64,000 nucleotides of DNA, taken from positions 91,274,264 through 91,338,263 of the forward strand of contig NC_088797.1 of NCBI RefSeq assembly GCF_011386835.1, given 5' to 3'. Of this stretch, positions 11,153 to 23,088 are shown one piece after another. Under the pieces are notes generated by a model. The model was not told the origin of the DNA. It did no database searches and worked only from the letters and a program-made list of their open reading frames with translations. Every line of letters starts with the position of its first letter. Position 1 is the stretch's first letter. A program made the position numbers and the translations under genes. The DNA comes from Chrysemys picta bellii. Lineage: Eukaryota > Chordata > Testudines > Emydidae.

Positions 11153-12337
11153 AGTAAGAAAGACCTGTGCATGCTCAATTCTGAACCTTAATCATAAAAC
11201 GTCTTGAATTACTTTAAATCCTGAATAGCCAAACAACAAGCATTACCAGTTCCTCTTCAGAACACCACACTATAGTTTCAATTACTACAAAATAAGCTAC
11301 ACGCAGATACACCCGTTTTTTTTCTCTGTAACAGAATAGCGATAATGTTTGGCTAACTGGAGTATGGTCATAATAAATGGTGCCTGTGCTGTCGATTAAA
11401 TGCCATTACTGTGACGACCTTGTCATTTTAGTGGCAGTGTGAGGGGTAACATATCTCTTCATGTATTCCCAGCCAACTGAATACTATCACTTAGATAAAT
11501 GTACAGATACTACAATATAATATAGAGAAGAATCTGCAAATGTCCGCTTAATGTGAAATTGGCAGCTAGTCACGTAGATAAATGTGACTTCATTGAAAAC
11601 CAGGATTTTGCACGCAGAGGGCAATAGGTATGACAGTTTAGGTAGCCATTGTACTCATTTTTAAGGGAGATCCAAATACAAACTAATATCCAAACAACCT
11701 ATAACCCATGAAAAAATTAAGAGTCTGGTTTAAATGTCATGGTTCAATCTCCTCTCGTAGATTTTTGTTGTATACTATTTGACGGTACTATAATTTGAAA
11801 TGGATTCAGGCTGCACAATACAGATATAAGGTCAGGAATTTTAACACCCCAAAGTTCAGGACAGTTTAGTCTGGGGTTTGTTTAGGCCCATTCTGGAAAA
11901 AAAGGGGCCATTTACAATGTTTGGCTTAAGATCAAGATTTGGAGTTTGGAAGTGTTCAGTTCCATGGGTGTGGTTTAAACTGAACTCTAATACTTATGAT
12001 TAACCCGCTGCTATATTTTCAGAATGATCTCTTAACCTCTCCAGATAAACTTGTGGGTTTGACTTATTTGTATGAACTAATTCCACATTTGTCCACAAAA
12101 AGTGGCAATTGCATATCCAAATGCTCGATCTATATTCACAGATGCAGAATTTGTACATGAAAACAGGTGTCTGTGCAAATTCTGCCCATTTACAATAGGT
12201 TAGCTGAACATTTTGCCTGAGTTAATTTACCCTATATCCAGAATGTAAAAGATAATTCAAGAGATCATAGCATCATAACTATGACTCTCTAATGACCTCA
12301 GGTTGTGTATTCATACATTTTATGAAAGGTTATAGCC
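11153..12337. other. No gene seen
   Basis: Short open frames only and no recognised repeat. Confidence 0.5.
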
Positions 12338-12460
12338 AGGGGTGGCCCTAGACTAGCTGCCAGCAATTGGCACCCTAGGCGAACCATGCAATCAGTGCCC
12401 CCCACCCCCAAGCCCCAAGGGCATATCTAGGCTGAGGGTTTTGGTAAACTGGGAAACATT
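12338..12460. repeat. hAT-type MITE fragment
   Basis: It begins with caggggtggccctag, a CAGGG-type hAT end shared with other MITEs in this window, and contains gcaccctaggcgaa. The other end was not found. Confidence 0.5.
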
Positions 12461-12882
12461 TTGCCTCTTTTTTCCTTTTAATATTTTTAAGCATTTTTTT
12501 TTAAACAGAGGCTTAATTATTCGGTTTCCGTCCGTCCATCTGTCTAACCAATGTTTCTAAGATCAGATAAAATAGAGACATGAAATTTTCAGAATAGATT
12601 TGTACACGACAGCTAGATGATATTTCAGTCCAATTTCAAATAAAAAGTCATTAAAATGTTAATTATAATTTTTATTATTACAAATCCAAAATCATCCATT
12701 ACGCTCTGCTGCTTTAACTGCCGTTACCACCACATCCAATATAGAAAGAAATAAGAAAACTCTTCAATGAACTTTAACCTGTATTTACAAAACACTCCAA
12801 ATAAAAAACACTCTGTGCTCTTAAACATGACTTTTCCTGCTTTAAGTTTTGAAAATTCAGTTACTAGTTCTTTAGATCCAGT
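12461..12882. other. No gene seen
   Basis: The stretch is AT-rich and immediately flanks the LTR. A poly-purine and poly-pyrimidine mix but no recognisable element. Confidence 0.45.
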
Positions 12883-13562
12883 TGTAACGGGTTGGATCAC
12901 AGAAACCCCCTTGGGAGCTGCCACCAGATGTGCAAAGACTACCCCTGCTTCTGTTTTCCCTGCCAGCTCAGGACTCCAGCACCCTGTCTTGCTGAGCCAG
13001 ACACTCCCGTCTGGCTCCAGACACAGATCCAGGGTCTGAATCTCCTGTCCCAAAGCTGCAAGTTACCTGAAAACAGCTTACAGAAGTGCACTTGTCTTTA
13101 GCACTCAGATGCTCAACTCCCAATGGGGTCTAAACCCAAATAAATCCGTTTTACCCTGCATAAAGCTTATGCAGGGCAAACTCATAAATTGTTCGCCCTC
13201 TATAACACTGATAGAGAGATATGCACAGTTGTTTGCTCCCTCAGGTATTAATACATACTCTGAGTGAATACTAAATAGAAAGTGATTTTATTAAATACAG
13301 ACAGTAGGATTTAAGTGGTTCAAAGTAGTAACAGACAGAACAAAGTAAGTCACCAAGCAAAATAAAATAAAATGCGCAAATCTATGCCTAATCAAACTGA
13401 ATACAGATAATTTCCTCACCAGTTCCAGAGTGCTCCCTTTTACAGGCTAATCTCCTTTTAGCCTGGGTCCAGCAATCACTCACACCCCCTGTAGTTACTG
13501 TCCTTTGTTTCACAAAAAGAAGAACAGGAGTACTTGTGGCACCTTAGAGACTAACAAATTTA

Positions 13563-13606
13563 TTAGAGCATAAGCTTTCGTGGACTACAGCCCACTTCTT
13601 CGGATG
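13563..13606 (-). ncRNA. Hammerhead-like motif in nested PLE tail
   Basis: On the minus strand: GCAT, CCGAAGA (core U4 changed to C), stem II GTGGGC with GTCCAC and a TGTA loop (a 6-bp stem with one G-U pair), GAA, AGCT, T, ATGC. Helices are well preserved but the core has one substitution expected to harm catalysis. Confidence 0.55.
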
Positions 13607-13800
13607 CATATAGAATGGAACATATATTGAGGAGATATGTATATACACACATACAGAGAGCATAAACAGGTGGGAGTTGTCTTACCAACTCTGAGAGGCC
13701 AATTAATTAAGAGAAAAAAAACTTTTGAAGTGATAATCAAGATAGCCCAGTACAGACAGTTTGATAAGAAGTGTGAGCATACTTACAAGGGGAGATAGAA

Positions 13801-14218
13801 TCAATGTTTGTAATGGCTCAGCCATTCCCAGTCCTTATTCAAACCGGAGTTGATTGTGTCTAGTTTGCATATCAATTCTAGCTCAGAAGTCTCTCGTTGG
13901 AGTCTGTTTTTGAAGTTTTTCTGTTGTAATGTAGCCACCCGCAGGTCTGTCACTGAATGACCAGACAGGTTAAAGTGTTCTCCCACTGGTTTTTGAGTAT
14001 TTTGATTCCTGATGTCAGATTTGTGTCCATTAATTCTTTTGCGTAGAGACTGTCCGGTTTGGCCAATGTACATGGCAGAGGGGCATTGCTGGCACATGAT
14101 GGCATATATCACATTGGTAGATGTGCAGGTGAACGAGCCCCTGATGGTATGGCTGATGTGATTAGGCCCTATGATGATGTCACTTGAATAGATATGTGGA
14201 CAGAGTTGGCATACACAA
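13801..14218 (-). pseudogene. Penelope-like linker and GIY-YIG endonuclease domain
   Basis: This is the best preserved PLE coding remnant here. The open frame 14,112-13,801 carries IMCQQCPSAMYIGQTGQSLR, with a CxxC pair before YIGQTGQ. It continues with an RINGHKSDIR helix and a late GEHFNLSGH motif, and ends NKDWEWLSHYKH. Upstream, from 14,218, the same frame reads CQLCPHIYSSD, the conserved cysteine linker between reverse transcriptase and endonuclease. In the family this domain nicks target DNA. The 103-codon frame is uninterrupted but has no reverse transcriptase, so it cannot support retrotransposition alone. Confidence 0.9.
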
Positions 14219-14380
14219 TCAACTCCGGTTTGCTGTCGAATTCCTTCCTAAAGAAGCTGACCAAATGCCTCACAAAGCTTACTTAGAAATCAAGCAAGCA
14301 TACAGCCCATATTCTTAACCTCAAGTAGAAAATGATATATATGTACAAATAGGATGAATAGATATAGTAGACCATAACCT

Positions 14381-15262
14381 TTACAGAGATATGTTACATG
14401 GCACAGGCAGAACAAAACATATTCCAGTTATGTCATACATACATTTATAAGCACCCCCTCCCCATAAAGCCTTATGGGGTACACTGTCACACCCTCCCCC
14501 TGAACTTACTGCCAGAGACTTGGACACTGTCCATGGCGGAGGCAGTACCTGTAAAATTTCTGTTTGTTTCTGGTCACACTTCCTTTCAGTACCTTGAAAC
14601 CATATGATGTCACTCCTAGGGGTTCTAGCCTGTTTTGGAGTTCCTGGTCCCCAGATGCTTGCAAACAGGTTGGGATGTAGTATTGCTAACAGAATGCAGG
14701 CAGCAATACCCGTTAAAGTGGAGGTGTCTTGGCATTTAGCCACCAATGCCATGAGGCGGTGTGCCTCAGTGTCCCCTTCTACACAGCAGCATGGGCCTGT
14801 TATGCTTTTGCTGCTTTTTACAGGTATGGGCTGTAAAGTAACATGCTGGTGGGGCTGTCTTGTCACCATCCCCAGCATGTATAACAGCTTATTCCACAAA
14901 TCAGATATGTTCCACATCTTTAAAGGGTTTACCACTAGTGTGAATTCTTTTGTTTTATCCCATAGGTGAATTAGCAAAAGACACAAGGTTAACAGCAAAT
15001 CTACAGTGGACAGGCTTCGTTCACTCAATTTGACTTGTTTAGCATCTATTGCATTTTCCCAGTTCTCTGTGCCCTCTGGTAGACCCCCTGATGCAGATTC
15101 CTCTGCCTCTTTGGGGAAGACTTCTAGTTCGGGCATGTGCTTGGGTCTTTGGCCAGGAAAGGGTGTACTACAACCATACTTGTCCTTGGCCCCTCCCTCT
15201 GGAGCTTCTCTGGGCTGGGCCCCACTCCCTTGTGAAGTTCCTCCCATGAAGAGATTCCCCAC
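14381..15262 (-). pseudogene. 3'-proximal ORF of LTR retrotransposon, function unassigned
   Basis: This 293-codon frame is the longest in the window. Its C-terminal end runs through the polypurine tract into the LTR. It contains two hydrophobic segments, roughly residues 84-100 (around LLLTLCLLLIHLW) and 160-180 (around ITG and LTGIAACILLAIL), and scattered tryptophans. I do not recognise a catalytic domain. Its position between the protease remnant and the 3' LTR could fit an env-like or accessory ORF, or chance continuity of a decayed region. The neighbouring frames at 15,124-15,633 and 15,473-15,766 are short pieces of the same element. Confidence 0.4.
14492..14506 (-). promoter_or_regulatory. 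Polypurine tract of the LTR element
   Basis: On the minus strand agttcagggggaggg directly precedes the LTR start TGTGACAG. This is the expected plus-strand priming site and fixes 12,883-14,491 as the 3' LTR. Confidence 0.75.
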
Positions 15263-16504
15263 CCCCCCTGTCTTGGAGAGAGAGTTTTATCTCTTGCAAG
15301 TGTAGCAAGAACAGCAGCTTTCCCTGGGGTGCTCTGGACCCCTTTGGGCACCCCACTTTCTGTTTCCAATGGGTCAACTGGATAGACCCCCTCATCCTGG
15401 AGACCTGACCCCCAGGTTTCCCTTAAAACCTGATCCACAGGAGAGGGGGCTGGCATTTTGAATGCAGACTTTTCACCCTCCTCCTGGGAAAGCCCCTCCC
15501 CACAAAAGGTGGGTGGACTCTCTGGCCCCCCCCTGACATTCCATCTGGGCTTCCCTCTTTGGGCTCCCCTCTGGGTCCGACACTCTTGTGTCCCCTGAAA
15601 GGGGAGGTGATCCTGCCCCAGCTGTGGACTCACAGCTACCAGCTAGGACAGACCTCTCACTGGCCAGCAAAATCCCTCCCCTTCCACTCAGGTTGGGCTG
15701 GCACTCAGCTATAGAGCCCTTGGGGCCTGTTCCCACCACAGCGGTCCCCAGGACCCCAACTTCCACCTTTGGGACACACGCCTCTGTGCACCCCAGGGCA
15801 GGCCCGGACCCCTGCTGACCTGCAACTTCCTGGCAGTCAGCAGCTGTGGTGGCCTCCTTGCTACAAGGTGGTACATCCCCCTCCCCCGGGGAGATGATTA
15901 CGGGACAGGAGCTGGCTTCATCCAGCTCCTCCCTCTAGAACTTCCCTTGAGCCCCAGGACTACAGGAACTGGCTACAACCAGCCCTGCCCCCGAAGCTTC
16001 ATCCTTTACTGCTGCAGAGGAATCTAAGAGACACTCTCCTATTCCCCCAGCAGTCCGTGTGACTTCCCCCCCCCCCCCCCCCGGGACTTTTAGCACAAGA
16101 TTCCTTCTCACTGCTAACCAACCCTGGGACAGATTCTGCCACACTAAAGAAATCATTCCCCAGTAGAAACGGTGCAAAATTATGTGCCACCGTTGCAACT
16201 GTCAGCTCAGCCTGCAAATCCCGAGTTTGCATGTGTACTTTAGCTAAAGGTGCAAGGACTTTGTAACCCCCTACCAGCTCTAATTCTGCCATTTTACCTG
16301 GCAACAAATCCTTTTCTTGGATCAGGTCCCTCCTGACCACCGAAATCTCAGCACCCGTGTCCCTTAATCCCAGAAGCATTTGACCATTCAATTTAACAGC
16401 ATGCATATGCTCATTGCTTGGTTGTGTGGAAGCAAGCTTTACAAATCCTGTGTGGAAAGAGGCCACAGCCTGGCTCTGAGAAGCCGCAGCTTCACTCAGT
16501 AAGG
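14507..16504 (-). mobile_element. Internal region of the LTR element, deleted and 5'-truncated
   Basis: From 16,504 down to 14,507 the minus strand holds a protease remnant, then about 900 bp of proline- and glycine-rich frames that shift repeatedly, then the 3'-proximal ORF. Several hundred codons of pol are absent, so there is an internal deletion. The left end at about 16,505 changes abruptly to AT-rich DNA and no 5' LTR follows. Confidence 0.7.
15999..16466 (-). pseudogene. Retroviral-type aspartic protease remnant
   Basis: The 155-codon frame contains LRDTGAEISVV, with the catalytic D-T-G-A at residues 36-39 (about 16,361-16,350), and LLGNDFF at residues 101-107, the late (I/L)LGxDxx motif of Ty3/gypsy-like proteases. 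The spacing fits one retropepsin monomer, which acts as a dimer to process Gag-Pol. After about residue 125 the frame runs into a C16 tract (about 16,067-16,082 on the plus strand) and loses similarity. Reverse transcriptase, RNase H and integrase, which should follow, are missing. The upstream Gag zinc knuckle is cut off at about 16,505. The exact clade is uncertain. Confidence 0.8.
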
Positions 16505-17243
16505 GACACTTATTCCTCAGTTACAGAATAATGATAATTGGCTTGAAAAGTCATATTGAACATTTCCAAAACTTTGTGGTGTCTGCTTCACAAAGATTTT
16601 ATTAAAAAAAAAAAAGCAGAGTGGTATTTAGAAAAGGTGAAAGCTATTTTTGATATAAGATATTAGAGAAAGATATAACCTAATTGCCAAATCTTAGAAC
16701 TGTGATTCAAGGGAAGTTGGGGAAGGGTAGCTTGTTTTTCTTTATCATTCAAAGTTGTATTTGAAAAGGATTGACGAAATCGTGAACGTTTCCCAGGAGC
16801 TTAATAGACAGATGCAGTGAACTTTTCCTTTTATAAACCTGTTGATAATGAAGCTTTCCTAATCTTTTCTTACTGTTGGCTCATTTCTGAAACTCCTGTA
16901 TCTCATACGGGGCTCAAACATGACCAAGTTGTCAACATTGGCTTAGGACTTTAATTCTGGTGGGTCTTGCCCACATGCTCAGGGTTTACCTGATCACCAT
17001 ATTTGGGGTGAGGAAGGAGTTTTCCCCCAGGTCAGATTGGCAGAGACCCTGGGGGTTTTCACCTTCTTCTGCAGCATGGGTCACTTGCAGGTTTAAACTA
17101 GTGTAAATGGTGAATTATCTGTAACTTGAAGTCTTTTTTTTTTTAACTGTGGTTTGAGGACTTCAGTAACTCAGCCAGAGGTTAGGGATCTATTTCAGGG
17201 GTGGGTGGGTGAGGTTCTATGGCTTGCCATGTGCAGGAGCTCA
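16505..17243. other. No gene seen
   Basis: AT-rich, with an A12 tract near 16,604 and a T10 tract near 17,135. No repeat recognised. Confidence 0.5.
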
Positions 17244-17657
17244 GATTAGATCAGGGTGGACAGATTAGATCCAGAGCCACATGCGGCTCTTCAGAAGTTA
17301 ATATGCGGCTCCTTGTATAGGCACCTACTCCAGAGCTAGAACTACAGGTGCTAATTTTCCAATTACCGGGGGTGCTCACTGCTCAACCCCTGGCTCTGCC
17401 ACAGGCCCTGCCCCCACTCTATCCCTTCCCGCCCCCTCGCCTGAGCCTGTCATGCCTTGCCTCCTGCATGCCACGAAACAGCTGATCGGGAGGTGCTGGG
17501 AGGCACTGATCGGTGGGGCTGCCAGTGGTTGGGAGGCACTGGGAGCAGGGAGGGGGAGCATATGGGGGGCTGCTGACATTACTGCGGCTCTTTAGCAATG
17601 TACATTGTTAAATTCTGGCTCCTTCTCAGGCTCAGATTGGCCACCCCTGGACTAGAT
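17244..17657. mobile_element. hAT-type MITE with 8-bp target-site duplication
   Basis: The element 17,252-17,649 starts cagggtgga and ends ccacccctg, a hAT-type inverted terminal pair. It is flanked by gattagat (17,244-17,251) and gactagat (17,650-17,657), an 8-bp duplication with one change. The interior has the GCGGCTC words of a common turtle non-autonomous hAT family. It has no transposase. Confidence 0.9.
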
Positions 17658-20082
17658 GATCACAATGGTCCCTTCTGACCTTCAAGTCTGAGTCTATTTC
17701 AGTTACAAGTAGCTTCATCTTCAATGGGATTTGAGTGCACTCAGCACCTGTGTGAATTTGGCCTTGTATGGGTCCCCCTTCCAATTCACAAGAAAATTTA
17801 CTTTATTTGCAGTGAACTGGAAAATTAGAAGTTTTTCAGACACATTTAAATTCTATGACACTAATACTTCAACATGTTTGGCTCTGAGTTTCACAGAGCA
17901 GGGAACTCACCCAGATGAAACATATTCTGGTTGAACTCCTGTTGTGTACATCCTTTATGTTGATAATTAGTGACTTGGATTCCTAATTACCAAAGTCTTT
18001 CCAAGAAAATGCAAAATCTGTTAATGAACATCCCAGGCTTCATTTCAGTGGGTTTTTTTCTTATTGGAAGCTGCCTCTATGAGAAATAAAATAAACAAAC
18101 ACCAAGTGCTAGGTTCTCCACAGTGTCTTTGGAAGGGCAAAACCCTAATTTAATGAAGTGTAAATGTCTGCTAGTAATCAATACACACATACATAAACAC
18201 ACACATACACATGATATATAAAACATAAGCAGCATGACTAAACCATGTATTTCCTGTTGACCAGGTCCTCAAAACTCTGAGGCAAATAATGATCAGCAAT
18301 TTTTCTTTCAATGTGAATATGCTTTAAGGAAAGCTACATCACAAAGTATGCTATCCAAGAAAGCAGCTGAATAACCACATTTCCTTAAAATCACTTTCCT
18401 TCTGGAGAGTTAGTTTTCTTGTCACAGTCTGCTTTGTATACCTTAAATTTCCCCTTTTTTCTGGTTGAAAACTAAGGGTAACAGGATAAATTATTTTGTA
18501 TTTTTGTTTATATTTTTAGGTTTATATATGATAAGAGCATTTTCAATACTCTGTACATGGTTACATATTGGAGTAATGCTTTCATGACATGCTGCTTTGA
18601 CTGCTGAAGGCCATGCTCTTTAAAGATTAACTTCAAAAAAAAGTCACAGGGAGTGATACACAGCCTGTTCATAGGGAACTCTTTGCAGGGTGTACAGTGC
18701 ATACCTCAGGGCATTAATGAGTGAATTGATGGTTCAGATCACAAGAAGGAAATCAGCTCAGCAAGTTGAATTTTTCCTATTTGATAGAGAGCTGCTTCTT
18801 GCTGGAATTAAATTTCACAGCCTGAGTTGTCCCTCTTTCCTCAAGTTGTCAACTTTTTAAAATACAGTGTTGGCTTTAGACAAACAGTTTCTGTATGGGA
18901 GAACTTGGAATTATTTCAGGTTCTTCCTTCACAGCTGCCTGCACTGCAAGTTGGAAGTTGGGGGTGCTGAAAAATTGAGTGAATGAGTAGTTACTTTACA
19001 TCGTCTTAAGGAAAATGCAGCTGAAGCATAAATGAAATATAAGAAGGGTGCTAGCAATCTTTATTTAAAACAAACAAACACAAACTTTTACCCATTGCAG
19101 CTGTCCTGGCAGCTGTCCTAGAATGACATGAATTAGACCTTGTTGTTTTGTTTAGCTTGGCAGTACTTCCATAAAAGCTATTTAAGTAAAACCCCTAATA
19201 AACACTTCAGTGCTGCTGTAATTCTGCCACTTATGGGTTAACTGGTCAAGAGAGGTAAGAAGCTACATGACCACTTCAGTTGTCATTTTGAGCAAACGCC
19301 TGAGTTACTTTTATTTTTCTTTTTACTAGTTATGCTTGTCATAGAACCTTAATGAATGATATTTTCCTGCTTCGTCTAAGTCCTCAAGGGCCTATGTTGT
19401 GCTGACTTTCCATAGTAAAGGAGTTGGTGGGGAACTGCTTTCACAGACTGTCAATTCACTTATGCCAGTGAATTGAAGCTCTGTTTCATAACAGGATGAA
19501 TGTGTTGCTTCTTCAGTGCATCCATACTCTGTCAGGCCAGGAAATGGAAGTCTGGGCTGGGATATCAAATGTAGATGCTATATGAGAGAGTCTGAATTGT
19601 ATGTGCTGCTATTTTATGTTAATAACTGCTAGTGCTTGATTTGCAGTGATCTTAATAAAAGAAATACCCAGTACTTCTAAGTTTAATTCACAGGTTAACT
19701 ATATATAATTTATTCCTTTAGGTCAAGTGGTATAGCCCTTGGGTTTTTGGTACAGAAAGTGTCCAGTTGAATCCACACTGATGACCTATGGTAATGGTTG
19801 TTCCATGAATTTATAGGCAAGAGATGTAAAGAATGCAGAGGCCGTAGTATGCTCTTGATTGCTCAAACCAGTAAGCAAACATGCTTCTGCATTCTGACCA
19901 ATGTGCAATTGACAGAGACTTTGCTGTAAGCCCTGATAAAAGGGAATTAAAGTAATCCAGTTTCCTGGGCATTTTCAAAAGTAATGTCATGACTCTAATA
20001 AACACCTCCATTCAGAGCCTTCCTTTCTTAGCAATGCTTTATTGTCCACTGCTACTCTAGCAATACTTTGGACAGTTACAGC
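17658..20082. other. No gene seen
   Basis: Open frames stay below 70 codons. There is a CA-rich microsatellite-like patch at 18,180-18,215. No repeat family identified. Confidence 0.5.
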
Positions 20083-20332
20083 TGTGATGGGTTCGTCACA
20101 GAGACCCCCTTGGGACTGTCACCTGACGTGCTGAAGTTACCTTGGAGCCTGTTTTCCCTGCTAGCCTGGGACTCCAAACCCACCTTGTTGAGCCAGACAC
20201 TCTAGCCTGCTGCAACACAGACTCGGATCTGGTCCACACCCCCAAAGCTGCAGACTTTAACCAAAAACTGCTCAGCAGGTTACTTGTCTTCAGCAACCAG
20301 ACACCCAGTTTCCAATGGTGTCAAGTATTGGG

Positions 20333-20550
20333 GGTAGCCCTGTTAGTCTGTAGCAACAAAAACAACAAGAAGTCCGGTAGCACCTTAAAGACTAACAAAT
20401 TTATTTGGGCATAAGCTTTCATGGGTAAAAAACCCACTTCTTCAGATGCATGGAGTGAAAATTACAGATGCAGGCATTTTATACTGACACATGAAGAGAA
20501 GAGAGTTTCCTCACAAGTGGAGAACCAGTGTTGACACGGCCAGTTCGATC
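20333..20550 (-). mobile_element. Penelope-like tail fragment nested in solo LTR
   Basis: On the plus strand gttagtctgtagcaac, then agcaccttaaagactaac and cataagctttcatggg show the tail in minus orientation. It is a variant of the family-A tail (aagtccggtagcacc instead of gtacttgtggcacc). No coding part is attached. Confidence 0.8.
20405..20449 (-). ncRNA. Hammerhead-like motif, full core
   Basis: On the minus strand: GCAT, CTGAAGA, extra A, stem II GTGGGT and ACCCAT around a T-rich loop, GAA, AGCT, T, ATGC. All conserved positions of the CUGANGA...GAA core are present, with a single G-U pair in stem II. With 852-891 it is one of the two best candidates of this family. Confidence 0.6.
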
Positions 20551-21009
20551 AGGGAGTATAGCTTTTGTCTCTCTGGATCCCTACCCCTCCTTCTAAATGG
20601 AAAAGTACCTGGTTTAAGATGGATTCCAGTATACTGTGACATGGTCACATGTCCTGTGAGACTTCATTCTTCCAGGGCTGGCCCACAGGTACCCAGGGAG
20701 GTTTTCAAGTAAACAGAGCCATTTACAACCAATTGTCCTAGTGAATGGGAGCCATCAAGATTCTAAACCATCATCAATGGCCCACACTTTGCATAATTAC
20801 AATAGTGCCTCAGAGTTATACTTTATATTTCTAGCTTCAGATACAAGAATGATACATACATACAAATAGGATGAACACACTCTGTAGATTATAAGCTTTT
20901 TAATGATACCTGATAAGAGACCTTTTTCATAAAGCATATTCCAGTTACATTATATTAACACTCATTATCATATTTCCATAAAACATATGGAATGCAACAT
21001 CACAACAGT

Positions 21010-21539
21010 CTTTCCAAATAAATTACTATTTACAAACACATGAAAAAGTAAGAATTATAGGATTTTTTCTGTACTTTACTCTAAATATTAATGTAGGGTG
21101 TGGGTGTGCATAGTAAAAAATAAATCCTGTGATATTTATAGATTGAGAAAAGTAGAAGATGAAATCCAGAAATAGGTTCAGCTAAGAAGTAACACAGGTC
21201 ACTGTCAGAATAGTTATCCTGAAGACCCTGTCCTTGTTTAATGTCCAATTTGCTCCAATGGAAACAGGAAGAAATTATGGAGGGAGAGGAACTGGATAGT
21301 TCGAGTGATAAAATAATAAGCATCTGAGTCAGCTTAACCAAAATTGCTATTAGTTAGCCCCTCTGAAATGTGTTGGTGTTCAGTGTATTTTCTTGTGACA
21401 ATATATTTTTAGTGCATTAAAGTGATGCAGTCAAGGTTCATATTAGCTGGGTAGTACAAGGAACCATGTATTGCTGCACCTTACGTAGTAGCATGAATTG
21501 CTTTTAGAAATAGCAAGTTTCCAATCAAAATATTATCCT
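21010..21539. other. No gene seen
   Basis: AT-rich; the only frame of note (21,081-21,341 minus, 86 codons) has no recognisable feature. Confidence 0.45.
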
Positions 21540-22260
21540 TCAGAAAAAATGGGGTTTCATAAAAATGAATTTTTTTCTCAGGAAAATGTCTTATTTTTTT
21601 AATTTAAATTCTTGATGGGACATTTCAAAATGAAATGTTTGTTTGTGTAGCTTTGAATTAAACTGTTCGTTTCATTTGTTTTCGAAAACAAAACATCAGA
21701 TTTTTGTTTTCATACATCTTCCTCTCCCTGTCTTATCACTATATGAATGATGGGTGATACTTAAGAGTAATTTTTCTTCTTTCTTTTTATTAGGATTATT
21801 CCTTTGGTAATGTTACAGAGTAGCAAAAGCTGTAGAAGCTTTAAAATTACAGAATGGAAAAAGGAAAGAATGAAACAGGAAGTGTGTGTGTGGATAAGGC
21901 AGGTATCGTTCATTCTGTTATATTCAGGACGAAAAGGTAGAGAAGCACATAAGACAAAATTCAAGTCTTTAATTTGAAAATATTTTTGAAAATCAAAATG
22001 CAACAAAAATTATATTGCCTAAATGGAAATTTCACTTCAAATTCAAAATTGTACTTGGATTGAAATTAAATATTTTGTTTCATTTCAATATTTCTCTTCC
22101 TCCCCCTCCCAAAATGACACAATTTCAAATGAAAATAAATTTAAAATTTTCATGAGGGGGGAAAAAATGTGGGTTTTTCAACCAGTTCAAATCATTTCAG
22201 CTTCTGATGCTGTCCATCTTGTCCCTTTTTATGAACATTAAAATATCTGTTTTCATTGTC
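21540..22260. repeat. AT-rich dispersed repeat with TTTCAAAATGAAAT words
   Basis: The near-palindrome tttcaaaatgaaat (21,625-21,638) recurs at 43,077-43,090, and both regions are built of related degenerate blocks (gaaatttca, cattttgaaa types). A dispersed or degenerate tandem repeat is likely; I cannot name the family. Confidence 0.45.
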
Positions 22261-22299
22261 ATATATATTTTTAAATACATCATTTACACAGGAATTCCT

Positions 22300-23088
22300 A
22301 TACTGGATAAGAACTGTGATCCATGTAGTCAAGCACCATGTCTCTGACAGTGTCTGGTACAAGATTCTGCAGATGAAGGTGCAAGAAACCTTCCCACTCC
22401 CACCCCCCAGTCAGTAGATAGCTATGGGCCCTAATCTGACCCCATCTTTATCTCTAACAATCACAGATTGGCTTAGATCCTGAAGTATCATGTTTTATAT
22501 CTTTTCAAATTTTACATTATTTAATGCTAATCTAAATATTCTTTTTATCCATATAAATTCAGTCCCTCTTTGGATCTTGCTACATTATTGTCCTCACCAA
22601 CATCCTATGGCAATGAGTTCCATAGTCTGTCTATGTATTTTGTGAAAAAGTATTTCCTTTTAACGTTTTGAATTTTGCACCTTTCAGATTCATTGAATTT
22701 TCCCTTGCTGTTTTGTTACAAGACTTGGAACTTCTGCTCTCCCCATCTATGTTCTCTAGACTAATAATAATTTTATAGAGTTTTCATGTCCCATTTATTC
22801 ACCTCCTTTCTGTGGTAAACAATTCCAGTCTTTTCAGTCTCTTCATATGAGAGCTTTTCCATGTCTTATTTTTCTCACCAGAGTGAACGGCTTCTAATTC
22901 TGCAATATGCTTTTTGAGATGAAGTGACCAGTATTGTACACTGTATTAGAGAGGAGCATATATATAAAGGCATTATAATATCATCTGTATTATTCTCCAT
23001 CCCATTCCTCATGCACTCCAATATCTTGTTTGCTTTTTTGGCCCAGCTGCCTACTGAACAGAGGTCTTTACTGAGCTTCATTGATTAT
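22300..23088 (-). mobile_element. CR1-type LINE, 3' part
   Basis: On the minus strand the frame from 23,081 reads KKANKILECMRNGMEN and DDIIMPLYI, the late reverse transcriptase region of CR1 LINEs. The remaining ORF end follows in shifted frames down to the 3' untranslated region near 22,300, where a CR1-like end (aagattctgcagatgaaggtg on the plus strand) is seen. The 5' part is absent, as is usual for LINE copies. Confidence 0.75.

Larger units (their letters stand above)
13507..14218 (-). mobile_element. Penelope-like element, 5'-truncated, nested in LTR
   Basis: On the minus strand it runs from a Cys-rich linker (near 14,218) through the GIY-YIG domain to the family-A tail ending near 13,507 (ggagtacttgtggcacc as seen on the plus strand). 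It interrupts the LTR, so it is younger than that element. The upstream reverse transcriptase is missing. A short cacaa occurs at both edges but is too short to be a convincing duplication. Confidence 0.85.
12883..14491 (-). mobile_element. 3' LTR of a minus-strand LTR retrotransposon, with nested PLE
   Basis: On the minus strand the unit begins TGTGACAG at 14,491 and ends near 12,883 with the reverse complement of tgtaacgggttgg. A polypurine tract lies just upstream. Its outer parts match the separate copy at 20,083-21,004 (cagaaacccccttggga, gagccagacactc, caaataggatgaa). Subtracting the nested PLE (about 13,507-14,218) leaves about 900 bp. Confidence 0.8.
20083..21004 (-). mobile_element. 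Solo LTR of the same family as 12,883-14,491, with nested PLE tail
   Basis: The unit starts tgtgatggg at 20,083 and ends catcaca at 21,004, giving TG...CA ends on either strand. The flanks are acagc and acagt, a plausible 5-bp duplication with one change. No internal retrotransposon sequence follows, so it is a solo LTR left by recombination. A PLE tail interrupts it at about 20,333-20,550. Confidence 0.8.

Noticed and set aside
13801..14112. A host GIY-YIG nuclease such as a structure-specific endonuclease
   Set aside because: The flanking PLE tail, the cysteine linker and multiple related copies in the window identify it as PLE.
14381..15262. 293-codon frame as a host gene
   Set aside because: It ends inside an LTR and spans the polypurine tract, so it belongs to the retrotransposon.
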